Assembly: GCA_900618425.1 (NCBI GenBank)
Contig: UZAN01054510.1
Coordinates: forward strand, 1 to 15,419
Origin: Echinostoma caproni
Taxonomy: Eukaryota; Platyhelminthes; Trematoda; Plagiorchiida; Echinostomatidae
Direction of reading: 5' to 3'
DNA: 15,419 bases
The notes under the pieces are model-generated. The model searched no databases, had not been told where the DNA came from, and saw only the letters and a list, made by a program, of their open reading frames with translations. Both the position numbers and the translations under genes were made by a program. How positions within the stretch are numbered: the stretch's first letter is position 1; each line of letters begins with the position of its first letter. Below are positions 1 through 7,575 of this stretch, piece by piece.

Positions 1-1069
1 TGGTTATCACAAACATTTCCATCGCATTCGAATGCATACAAACAGTGGGAATCCCAAGCAGTGAAACCCACACCGAGAACCATCAAGATTGTCTGGTGCC
101 TCTGAACAATCAAATGGGCTAATCCAAGCTTGATACTCTAAGATGTATCTATTCTTTAGATTAACTTTGATCGCTACCTCCAAACGATTGCACATTCACT
201 CTTTAGCAAACCTATTGACCTTAACCAATTTAAGACGCTTCAATGGACACATTGGTATCTGTTCACCCACAGCTGTCCCCACAATTGTCAGCATTCGAGC
301 CTTCATCCAGCCGCTTTCATCCCCACTCCACCATCTTGAGGACATATTTGCTCTTCACAGCATGATGCTTTGATGACATATTGATACAGGCAAATCTGTT
401 TCACACCGGCTCTTGTGACCCATACCTCCCCTTTCTTATACATGCGAACATTACTCATTCCGCAACAAATTTATTGCTAATTGTATCATACCGATTTCTC
501 CACTTGTTTTACCGTTTTATCGACATCGCTCGGTCCTGTTCGCTCTTGTTTATCCATTACTATTGCCAAATCCCTATCCGTATTACCAACAGGGTCCATG
601 AGAAAGTGAAAGATAAGTTAGATACAAAGATTACACCACACACGGGAATAATTCAACAGGAAAGGCCTTTGAATCCGACCGGGCGAGCCAAACATATCTC
701 TTGTTGGGACGAAGATCAACGCCATTCGTCCCACGATAAGCCCGGCCGCACACTTGATAATTCAGTGAGCAAAATCAAACAATTTTACAACACATTCGAC
801 CCAAATTAGGGTCATCGCGGATCAAAACTAATCTCGCGGACATAAATCGATAATATTGCGTAGTACGGTAATACTCATTCTCACCGTTCGTCTGATCTGC
901 AGCCTATGGCCGATTGAACATTGCTCACTGTGAATTTCATTGGTAAATTCTTTTTCCTACATTGATCAATGTTATTTTCAGTCACATGTAAGCAGCAGAG
1001 TGAACTTGTAAATTGACTTTTAACGTCCGACTCGTGACATGTGATTTGTGCTCAACGCCATTAAAAACC
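1..1069. other. Unannotated stretch, no recognisable gene
   Basis: I see no gene, RNA or mobile element that I can name here. The longest open frame is 381-809 on the plus strand (142 codons). Its predicted product has a hydrophobic, aromatic-rich first half and a polar, basic second half, and it matches no family I recognise. There is no obvious splice-site framing or codon bias, so I do not call it a gene. An exon of an unknown gene cannot be excluded from sequence alone. Confidence 0.4.
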
Positions 1070-1480
1070 CGTGCCGCTGAAGCCGTGTCTTCCCTTTCGC
1101 GTGTTTGGGAGGCCTGAGAGATGGATAGCCTACCATGCATCCTGTGTTTCACCTAGGTAGCGTCTGCTCCTAGAACTATCATCAGCTCACGGACTTAGTG
1201 TTAGTCCGCTGTTCTCATTTCGCGTGTTCTACTATTGCTATTGTGCTATATCTTGCGTTCTTTGCACCAGTGGTGTTCTCCTGTGATATAGTGCTGTGCG
1301 ACCTAATAGTAGGACACGGATATAAGCGGCACAAAACATAACAAACTGGCGGCAACACTGATTGTTTCCCTTGATGTTCCTTATTCTATAGTCTGACGGT
1401 GCCTAGTGGCTAGTGGCCTGACTCGGTATCCGTTGACAGTACGATTTCCCGTGCTAGGTTTCTGAGCCAAATTGCTCATA
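1070..1480. other. GC-richer block with small hairpins, identity unknown
   Basis: This block is richer in G+C than its flanks and has no long open frame. It contains a perfect 6-bp hairpin at 1190-1208 (CGGACT, 7-base loop, AGTCCG) and a 5-bp one at 1153-1173 (CTAGG/CCTAG). Near 1344 the motif TGGCGGCAACACTGATT loosely resembles the tRNA-Trp primer-binding site used by CsRn1-type Gypsy retrotransposons of flukes, and ATATAAGCGG lies about 25-30 bases upstream. A decayed LTR and leader is possible, but the match is weak and I see no paired LTR or gag/pol sequence. Confidence 0.2.
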
Positions 1481-1682
1481 ACTTGAGGTTTGTTGTACAT
1501 ATTGTCTGTTTATCCGTACCTATAGTACACGTTTTCACTCAATCACTGGACATTAATCCGGTACAATTTGACTAGATGCCATTATGACCCCGTTCGTCCT
1601 CATGCCATGCCAACTAAACTCGCCACAAAAATCCCACATACAAAAATCAAATCTGCCAAACATCCATTTGCACCACAAACTC

Positions 1683-1696
1683 TGTGTGTGTGTGTG
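1683..1696 (+). repeat. (TG)7 microsatellite
   Basis: A short perfect TG tract, seven units. It lies in an otherwise featureless stretch (1481-1845) in which I see nothing else. Confidence 0.85.
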
Positions 1697-1845
1697 ATGC
1701 ACTTGGGTGTGTATTAGTGTGGACTGATGAGTGTTGTGTCAATACATACAAGAAAGATGCAGGGAAGCAGAAAATGTTTACCATTCCCTTTCCGACGGAG
1801 CAAGGCAGGAACTAGCTAAGAAATCCATTATCTATCACCCGAAAT

Positions 1846-1901
1846 GACTCAAGTCAAATCAAACCAAGTCAGTTGTGGGTTTTTGCACCCGAACGGGTGC
1901 A
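1846..1901 (-). promoter_or_regulatory. LINE copy 1 3'-terminal hairpin and TTGAC-type tail
   Basis: Read on the minus strand, the element ends with an 18-base palindromic hairpin at 1884-1901 (8-bp stem TGCACCCG/CGGGTGCA, 2-base loop). An A-rich spacer follows, then GACTTGGTTTGATTTGACTT-type repeats at 1846-1872. CR1-like LINEs are known to end in short tandem repeats rather than poly(A) and to be recognised by their own reverse transcriptase through 3' UTR structure, so this is probably the recognition end. The copies at 7531-7575 and 14719-14767 show the same order of parts. Confidence 0.7.
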
Positions 1902-2560
1902 TTTTCAGCATTTACACTATATTTGTCGATTCAAATTTACAAAATTGTGCATGATGAAACTGAAAGCAGTAGATTGTGTTTGTCAATGAAGAAAGCAATT
2001 GCGCAATTCTGTGGAAATGTCTTCCATGTCAATAATTAGACGTGCTAGACATGGCAAAACAGAATTACGATAAGGAGAGGTAAGTAAGGATGATATAGAT
2101 ACAGCTTGTGGAAATTCGTTGTGTAATGGGTGGTGAGTGTCTGAGAGTATTTTGGCTGTGAAACTTTCAAATGCTTGTAAGTGTCTGTTCATGATAGAAT
2201 CGGTGAGTTTATCCCTGACGATACCACTAACACTACATCTAGAGATGTGTTTCAGAGATCTCGCCAGTGAACAAAATTCTTTCTTCAACATACCAGGAAA
2301 AATCACTGGGGAGTAATGAAACCAGTGGAATGGAACAGGCATGCATTCACAAACCGAACAATCAGCTTATGGTGAATCGAACGTATTCTCAATCGAAGTG
2401 AGAAATAAGAAAGCTTTCTAACTTTACAGAATGTGTTTTGAACACGTAGTGCCCATGACAAATTGTGTGACAATGCAACGCCATGGTATTTTACTATCGC
2501 TGATTTCGGTTAGGGCTCATGATTGGCGGAGAGTGTCGGGAAACTGTCTTTGAGGGCTGA
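1846..2560 (-). mobile_element. Broken CR1-like LINE: reverse-transcriptase C-terminus plus 3' end (copy 1)
   Basis: This is a relic of a non-LTR retrotransposon read on the minus strand, 5'-truncated to the end of the reverse transcriptase. From 2511 downward, one frame reads KSAIVKYHGVALSHNLSW, which fits the end-of-palm 'KYLGV.LS.NLSW' pattern of LINE reverse transcriptases. It continues through FCKVRKLSYFSLRLR and KLIVRFVNACL. A one-base shift near 2335 then leads into the 119-codon frame 1983-2342, with YSPVIFPGMLKKEF, RSLKHISRC and ILSDTHHPLHNE. That series matches the thumb/C-terminal region seen in fluke LINEs and in the copy at 14719-15419. An in-frame stop at about 2512 and the frameshift show it is dead. 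The 3' UTR is about 140 bases and ends in a hairpin and tail repeats. The upstream limit (about 2560) is approximate. The catalytic FADD-box region is absent. Confidence 0.85.
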
Positions 2561-4529
2561 ATATGATACATCGACCACGAGGGAGAACACAACATCGTGA
2601 CATTTAGAGGCATCCAATGTGAGGGAACGAACGGGACAAGGATCAAGTAACAACATCATCTGGTTTGCTTAGATCCTCCGATGCCTCCTAAGGGACGGAT
2701 GCTTTGCATTCTAACACAACGTCATGTGTGTATTTAGAGCGAATGAATGCAGGAGAAATGGGGAATCGTTTCACATGCATTGATTGAAACTAAAAATGGG
2801 GTAAATATTGCACCTTGCGAACACCAGAAGCAACTGGATGAGTTGAAGATATTTTGTCGTTGTGGCAAGTAAACTGCCTTCTACTTGTGAAATAATCGCG
2901 GATCGATCAGCTCACGTTTGGATCAACATCACTTTCGGGAAAGATTGTTTCCCTTTGAGGTTGCTGTACAGTGGATTGCATGTTATTGAAACCGGAAAGA
3001 CTTTCAATTATTTTGGGAAATTAAAATTTGTTTGGGAGGGTCGGGTGAACTTTCAGTGGGCTAATCCACATTCAAAAGAAATCATAGGCTAAACTTGGGT
3101 GCGGACAAGTTGAGGGAATACATTTTGAAAAGAATTAGCTTTCGTAGCCATACGGTACACTAGCGTGTTTCGACGATTAATGCTTTATGATTTGCATAAG
3201 TTTGGTTGTCCATTTATCAGTAATTAGTATCTTTGATTACTGTTTGTTGATACCTCTCCTCTCTTGTGTTCAGTAGTACTGTTGCACAAACAGGGCTCAT
3301 CCGCAGAGCTAAATTAGCCGGTCGGTTTTTTGTTGTTCGAACTGATTCACCATCGTTTTTCGGTCCCGGAAAACAAAGAGCCTGCGGCGCACAAAACCGT
3401 CTCATGTGATCCATCTCAAAATCACCTTTTCATTGACAATCAAAAGATGTACTCTCTCATTCCACCCTGTTTAAAATTAAGCTGATTCCGCAGGCCATAA
3501 AATCAGTGCCGGGACTATGAAGTGGATTACCAAAACCAAATATGCAATAAACCATGGTTTCAAAACGAAACGTGTTTTGATAGAGTTGTGAAAAAAATGC
3601 GGTACCTTCAAAAACAAATATAAAACGCAGGAAAACGAAAATAAACAACAACGAAACAGAAATGAAATTGAGCCTTTTTATTCTACCTCTATCTATCCGG
3701 AAAACGGGCTCCGATTTCTATCGATCTTGCCAAACCAGAAGCAATTTGGTCTGTCCAGTGCAACTGCACGATATCATTATCGTACGTGATTAGTAAACAA
3801 CGGTCCTATGTTGTCAGTGCTGGTGGCAGTTGTGGTTGTGGTGGTGGTGGTGGAAGAACTGTCACTCTCACTACGCCCTTAGACGTTTGTTTACGGGGTA
3901 ATCAAAGATTCGATAAGAATCATGGCTGCGGTTGACAGCACCTCAAACGAACAAGTTGATCTACGCGAAAAATCAATCAAGTTATCAAGGAATTGAGTAG
4001 ATGACCGAGATAAAAAAAATATGTCTGAAACAAATCACATTGTTTATATCGCAGATAGGGGAAATTATTCCACTCTGATCTGTACTAGTACAAATCAAGA
4101 CGGACACACAAGCGATTAGACACACGTATGTGCACAGCATAGACTCACTGATATTATACCACAACCGTAGTTGTTTTATGTGAAATCCACGATTACTGTG
4201 CAGTAATTGGCTAACCCCCCATGCATGATATATTGTTCGATGACAGACCGTTTATCCCTAAAAGTAGTCTATGTGTTCAATTTGGAAAACTACATCTCCA
4301 AAAATTTTATAGTATTGATAATGTGACAGCAGCCATTAAGGAACAAATAAATCTTTTGGATGTCGTGTGTTAATTTAGTTTCAACACGTAACCAATTACA
4401 GAGAACTGGCAAATGTGCCACAACATGTGAACAAAAAGAAATCTGAAGAATGATTTCAAAGGTTGTATGGACATGTTACTTCCCGGTTGTCCTGGTCGAG
4501 GAACTGGGATAACCTTGGGGTCCCCACCC
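2561..4529. other. Unannotated stretch, no recognisable gene
   Basis: Nothing in this interval is recognisable as a gene or element. The open frames (for example 2862-3092 plus, 3217-3414 minus, 3457-3651 minus) are 64-76 codons long, contain no motif I know, and are of the size expected by chance at this base composition. The only simple repeat of note is a GTG tract at 3831-3853. Confidence 0.5.
3831..3853 (+). repeat. (GTG)n / TGG-rich trinucleotide tract
   Basis: An imperfect GTG-trinucleotide microsatellite of roughly seven units, with one TTG interruption. It has no coding context. Confidence 0.75.
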
Positions 4530-4998
4530 GAAGCCTTTGGCTAGAAAGTCAGACCGGAATGACAACACGACGGAGCTCAGAGTTCGCAGTCCATTGGAGG
4601 TTGCTGTCCAGTTCATTGGATCATACGCTCTTTGGACGAGGTCACACGTCCAAGGCACCCACTACACCACCATGCCCCATTGAACCGATGACCATTGCCG
4701 CGACCAGGAAGGTGTACGTGTGGTTCATGCGCCTCCTCATGGTTGGTTTGGAATCAGGGTTTTTGACTAACTCCCCTAGGATGAACTACCAGTTGTCCAC
4801 CACCCCGGTTATAGCTTCGCATGTCGGCTGTTCTTTCTCTCACTTTGGTGGGAAAACACCTCCGCCACAGGAGGGCAGTGAGTAGGACTTCCTTAACAGA
4901 GGCTATTCGAGACGCTTGGTTATATAGGAGCATTTCACGAGGTGTAAGGGAATGGTGACCAGTCACAAACCGAGACACCCACTCCGACCGTACTGAAG
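4530..4998 (+). repeat. Unnamed dispersed repeat, copy A
   Basis: By eye this interval aligns base for base with the reverse complement of 12410-12895. The conserved core runs from about 4637 to 4998. Shared blocks include TGGTTTGGAATCAGGG (A) against TGGTTTAGAATCAGGG (B), CTCACTTTGGTGGGAAAACACC against CTCATTTTGGTGGGAAAATACC, and a perfect TTATATAGGAGCATTTC. The shared block ends at GACCGTACTGAA. A 140-codon frame (4463-4885) covers much of it. The equivalent region of copy B is split over two overlapping frames with stops, and both keep an (F)GGK.PPP peptide. I do not recognise the family. It could be a non-autonomous retroelement or a fragment of a larger transposon. The upstream limit (about 4530) is uncertain because similarity fades there. 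Confidence 0.75.
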
Positions 4999-5369
4999 TT
5001 TTCGTATGTTAGATAAACTGCAAATCATTTGGTCTTGCCTTACTCAAACAATTTGATTAGTTTCTATCAGATAGGTTTTTTTCCTAAGATAGAATGTAAC
5101 ACGCGATTCACAAATGATACTTCCTACCAAGCGAAAGCGTAGAGAACACTGTGCAATTGATTTATCTTATCACAGGAGAAAATCAACTTTAGGGAAAGAG
5201 AGAGCTTGTTCGAGTGCGTTCGGGTTATCCTGCGAGTTTGCGGTGGGTACATATATATTCCTTCAATTTGGAACGGTATTTTAGGCTATGCGCTGCAACC
5301 CTGTTTAACTGATTAAAGGACATAAACGATGCTGGTCTGTAATTTTGGCAAATATATATGAGTTACAAG

Positions 5370-5386
5370 ATATATATATATATATA
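5370..5386. repeat. (TA)n microsatellite
   Basis: A perfect TA alternation of about eight units, preceded by a second short TA run near 5352. I treat it as a microsatellite and not a TATA box, because no gene follows. Confidence 0.8.
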
Positions 5387-5684
5387 CACCATATCCGGTT
5401 ATTCAGCGATCTTTTAACAATGATTTGTCAACAGACAAAGAAACCTATTGGTTAATTTAATCTCTCATTTTCAGTCTGAGAAAAAAACTGAAAAAATGTC
5501 ATGTGTGAAAGCTACTAATGATTGTGATGGGTTTTCCACTGTCCGTGTGACTAAGATGACAGCCTTACTGGAGTGGTACGTGATGGAACAGTTTGAAAGT
5601 AATTGGTCAACTATCCACATCTTTTTATACTTACCACATAATTCATCAGCTTTTTATAATTTGTGTTCAGTGCATACCAATCCA

Positions 5685-5701
5685 GCACACACACACACAC
5701 A
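5685..5701 (+). repeat. (CA)8 microsatellite
   Basis: A perfect CA tract of about eight units. Confidence 0.85.
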
Positions 5702-5819
5702 AATAACTACTGCTATAAAGTGGCGACCTATGTAACGTTTGGCAACCGCGCTAGTAGTATTTATCGTGAGTGCTTGTATCTCACTGGACCTTTTCGGTTT
5801 ATGGCGTTTTATGTACTTT

Positions 5820-6110
5820 GTCTCACCCGGTTAATTTTAACCCCGACCCACGGAAGACCTGTTTCCTGGACACCCCGTGTTTGGGTCGCCCAACCTCCCT
5901 ACAGCGGTTGTCCACTGTCGTATCATCCCTAGCTGCGAGAATACGAGCCAAGGGACATCCTGTCACGCATCTCTGATCATTCCGCTGCGCTAAGAGAGCC
6001 CGCAGTACGTCCGCACTGCACCTGGATTAATCCCGGCGATTGTGACTTTACAAGTCCACTATCTATCTGAACGAAAACATCCGGGATCGCGGCTTCTCGT
6101 CTACATGTCA
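5820..6110. other. GC-rich block of unknown identity next to the SINE
   Basis: About 290 bases that are visibly richer in G+C and CpG than the AT-leaning flanks. The plus strand is open at 5770-5976 with a peptide containing LGRPTSLQRLSTVVSSLAAR, then stops occur. The minus strand is interrupted. I recognise no protein or RNA family. It could be a fragment of an unlisted mobile element or an exon. No conserved splice context stands out. Confidence 0.3.
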
Positions 6111-6251
6111 CGAATAGCAAAGTAGCTCCGGTTTACTGAAATGATGGCTATCAACCGATGGATCTTGCCTTGTGTGATTAGAAACAACATTATTTCAAAT
6201 GGGAATTCGTCGTGTTTAGAGCAAATGAAGCGCGAACTGAAAAGCTAGGAA

Positions 6252-6296
6252 GCACTGAACAGGTGTTTCGATCTGGTTGGATCTCATCAGCAGTGC
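6252..6296 (-). ncRNA. Hammerhead self-cleaving ribozyme (type I topology, short stem III)
   Basis: On the minus strand all parts follow in order. Stem I 5' strand GCACTG is at 6291-6296 and the conserved CTGATGA at 6284-6290. Stem-loop II GATC-CAACCA-GATC is at 6270-6283, with the expected G10.1-C11.1 closing pair. GAAA is at 6266-6269. The 8-base stem-loop III ACACCTGT at 6259-6266 shares its first A with GAAA and forms the A15.1-U16.1 pair. The cleavage-site base U17 is at 6258. Stem I 3' strand CAGTGC at 6252-6257 pairs perfectly with GCACTG. Cleavage is predicted between 6258 and 6257, after GUU. NUH rules allow this, but GUC, as in Sm-alpha, is preferred. An outer GGA/UCC pairing across an internal loop (6302-6304 with 6247-6249) could supply the stem I peripheral contact. 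The tiny stem III is usual for animal retroelement hammerheads, which often act as dimers. Confidence 0.85.
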
Positions 6297-6353
6297 GCGA
6301 ATCCATGGACAGATGTACGGTACGTTTTATCATCATCAGTAGTGCGAATCCAT
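6297..6353 (-). repeat. Decayed tandem duplicate of the hammerhead unit
   Basis: The minus strand repeats the motif ATGGATTCGC...ACT.CTGATGA. One occurrence is at 6344-6353 with CTGATGA at 6333-6339. The other is at 6297-6306 with CTGATGA at 6284-6290, so the period is 47-49 bases. In this upstream unit stem II has shrunk to TGAT, GAAA has become AAAA, and no matching stem I 3' strand follows. The residual ACG...CGT could be an old stem III. It should not cleave. Confidence 0.65.
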
Positions 6354-6364
6354 TGACCCAACTG

Positions 6365-6375
6365 GAGATCGAACC
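6365..6375 (-). promoter_or_regulatory. B-box-like pol III promoter element
   Basis: The minus strand reads GGTTCGATCTC against the B-box consensus GGTTCGANTCC. The invariant GGTTCGA core is intact, and positions 9 and 10 differ. Its flanks (TCCTGG...CCAG) can pair as a T-arm-like stem, which supports descent from a tRNA. Confidence 0.7.
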
Positions 6376-6397
6376 CAGGACTTCACAAGCATACTAC

Positions 6398-6408
6398 TCA
6401 CTTGGACA
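6398..6408 (-). promoter_or_regulatory. A-box-like pol III promoter element
   Basis: The minus strand reads TGTCCAAGTGA against the A-box consensus TRGYNNARNNG, with mismatches at the third and last positions. It lies about 22 bases upstream of the B-box-like motif, a tRNA-like spacing. It is degenerate, so activity is doubtful. Confidence 0.55.
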
Positions 6409-6454
6409 TCGGGCAGCTAATCAGACCATTTTTCCACTTTCCATTTACATGATA

Positions 6455-6575
6455 TGGGACAACCGACCTTTTTGAGACTCAGCCAGGTCGAAACAGCTGT
6501 CCAATAGTGCTTCCTATATTTTCCGTTCACGATTCATATGTTCTTTACACAACGAATTCCCCTTTGAGATTGAAT
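6455..6575 (+). mobile_element. Second, decayed copy of the hammerhead SINE, inverted
   Basis: The plus strand from about 6476 matches the minus-strand element. Stem II region GACTCAGCCAGGTC is at 6476-6489, against GATCCAACCAGATC in the other copy. GAAA is at 6490-6493, the perfectly self-complementary stem III ACAGCTGT at 6493-6500, C17 at 6501, and AGTGCTTCCTA near 6506-6516. The same tail follows, ending ACGAATTCCCCTTTGA at 6552-6567. The catalytic CTGATGA is replaced by TTTTTGA at 6469-6475, and the 5' strand of stem I is missing, so this hammerhead is dead. The promoter half of the SINE is absent. The copy stands head-to-head with the minus-strand element. Confidence 0.75.
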
Positions 6576-6599
6576 CAAATATCCCATTACTCACTTGAA

Positions 6600-7520
6600 A
6601 AAATGTGTATTAATATATAATTTCGGTAACATTGTTCACCTTTTATACCCTATCCCATTTTTTCAGATTCATCTGTTTTGTTGCATTTTCATATATTTTG
6701 TTTCCATTGCAACTTCCTATGTAAACCCAAGCGCTTGCCGCAGCATGCACATGTTGAGATGCATTGAAATCGTCCTGTACTTGCTTAGTGAGAGACGATC
6801 CTTTTAGTTTGAACCGTGGGATTTTTAAATATCTTTGGAGGATAGATCTGATGAAGATTCAAGTCGTTTAACCGAAAGATTTTGGTCTGTGGATGTATGT
6901 ACCTCGAGTTCTTCAGAAACGGGCTTCTGAATGAAATTTTTGCACTCTTTAAATGAATACCATGGTCGAATCAATACGCATCAGGTACAGTGGGCACGAG
7001 AGATTGTTGCGGTCAATTGCGTGTATTCTGTGTGTGAACGAAACCAAATTTTTGCGTGGAATTAATCGCTTTAGTGTAAACTATTTTTCATTGAAGTCGA
7101 GTAAAATCGACCACTCTCCGTAGTACAGTGCATACTCGCTTGTTCTGCCCATTCGGGGACTCGAATCACAAGTGGCCAGGTTCGAAACCCTCGAGAAAAA
7201 CAAAAAGTGATGGAGGCAAATCATTGCAATGAACCTTGTAACCGACGCATCAACAGTGCACATCTGTTTCACGTGCCTAATTCGTCCATCAAAAATTAGT
7301 TCTGGGCATATTTCACCTCGTTTGCACACACAAACTATCATCATCCACCAGACGGTCATAGCTATCCGAATAGCCCGAATGCGTACACATTAAATGATTG
7401 AACTGTACATAATCATGAGTCTTTCTATGTTGATTATTCATCACAATTGATCCAATTTGTAGCGCTCAATGCCTTTAGTTTAATACCTATATTGTCCCAT
7501 ATTTTAGTCATAGCAACTGA
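6600..7520. other. Unannotated stretch, no recognisable gene
   Basis: Stops are dense in all frames. The frames at 6595-6807 (plus, hydrophobic) and 7081-7359 (minus, 92 codons) carry no motif I recognise. A single B-box-like GATTCGAGTCC occurs on the minus strand at 7157-7167, but there is no convincing A box at tRNA-like spacing, so I do not call a SINE. Confidence 0.45.
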
Positions 7521-7575
7521 CATAAGATAATGTCCTCTTCAGGGCAAATAAAGTTCATCGTTGAGTTGAATTGAC
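7521..7575 (+). mobile_element. Isolated LINE 3' terminus on the plus strand
   Basis: The plus strand carries the LINE terminal signature. A 6-bp hairpin TGTCCT-CTTC-AGGGCA (one G-T wobble) lies at 7531-7546. AATAAA follows directly at 7547-7552, and the tail repeats TTGAGTTGAATTGAC are at 7561-7575. The order and spacing equal those of the copies ending at 1846 and 14719. The upstream sequence (7380-7520) shows no recognisable reverse-transcriptase peptide, so the insertion is strongly 5'-truncated or its coding part has decayed beyond recognition. Its 5' limit is unknown. Confidence 0.65.

Larger units (their letters stand above)
4999..5819. other. Unannotated stretch with two dinucleotide tracts
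   Basis: I see no gene here. A (TA)n tract at 5370-5386 and a (CA)n tract at 5685-5701 are the only clear structures. Open frames at 5448-5735 and 5663-5932 have no recognisable motif, and the second runs through the CA tract, which supplies its threonine-histidine run. Confidence 0.5.
6190..6420 (-). mobile_element. tRNA-derived SINE carrying a hammerhead ribozyme (Sm-alpha-like)
   Basis: Read on the minus strand, this short element begins with a tRNA-like pol III promoter: an A-box-like motif at 6398-6408 and a B-box-like motif at 6365-6375. Two tandem hammerhead-related units follow, 6297-6353 (decayed) and 6252-6296 (intact core). An unrelated tail then ends with TTCCTAGCTTTTCAG... and GACGAATTCCCATTTGA near 6194-6210. 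The order promoter, hammerhead, tail is that of the Sm-alpha SINE of schistosomes, and similar elements are known in other flukes. Limits are set by similarity to the inverted copy at 6455-6575 (3' side) and by the promoter (5' side), so they are approximate. I see no TTGAC-type tail, so none of the LINEs in this window is an obvious mobilising partner. An 87-codon frame running antisense to it is not a gene. Confidence 0.8.

Noticed and set aside
381..809. 142-codon plus-strand open frame, the longest in the window
   Set aside because: No recognisable domain, signal peptide or codon pattern, and no splice context I can defend. The length is not beyond chance in 15 kb.
1181..1187. CTGATGA on the minus strand with a CTAGG/CCTAG hairpin and GAAAC downstream
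   Set aside because: The hairpin does not close directly on the core motifs, stem III is absent and no stem I 3' strand follows.
1724..1730. CTGATGA on the plus strand, possible hammerhead core
   Set aside because: No stem II closing onto GAAA and no stem I partner. The following sequence is TG-rich and unstructured.
4754..4978. 74-codon minus-strand frame within repeat copy A
   Set aside because: Antisense to the repeat. Copy B has stops in the equivalent frame, so there is no sign of a conserved product.
5370..5386. TA tract as a promoter TATA box
   Set aside because: No gene or transcript start context downstream. It behaves as a microsatellite.
6848..6854. CTGATGA followed by CGAAAG on the plus strand
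   Set aside because: The sequence between the motifs does not form a stem II, and there is no stem III or stem I pairing.
7157..7167. B-box-like GATTCGAGTCC on the minus strand, possible second tRNA-derived SINE
   Set aside because: No A box at suitable spacing, and no similarity to the SINE at 6190-6420.
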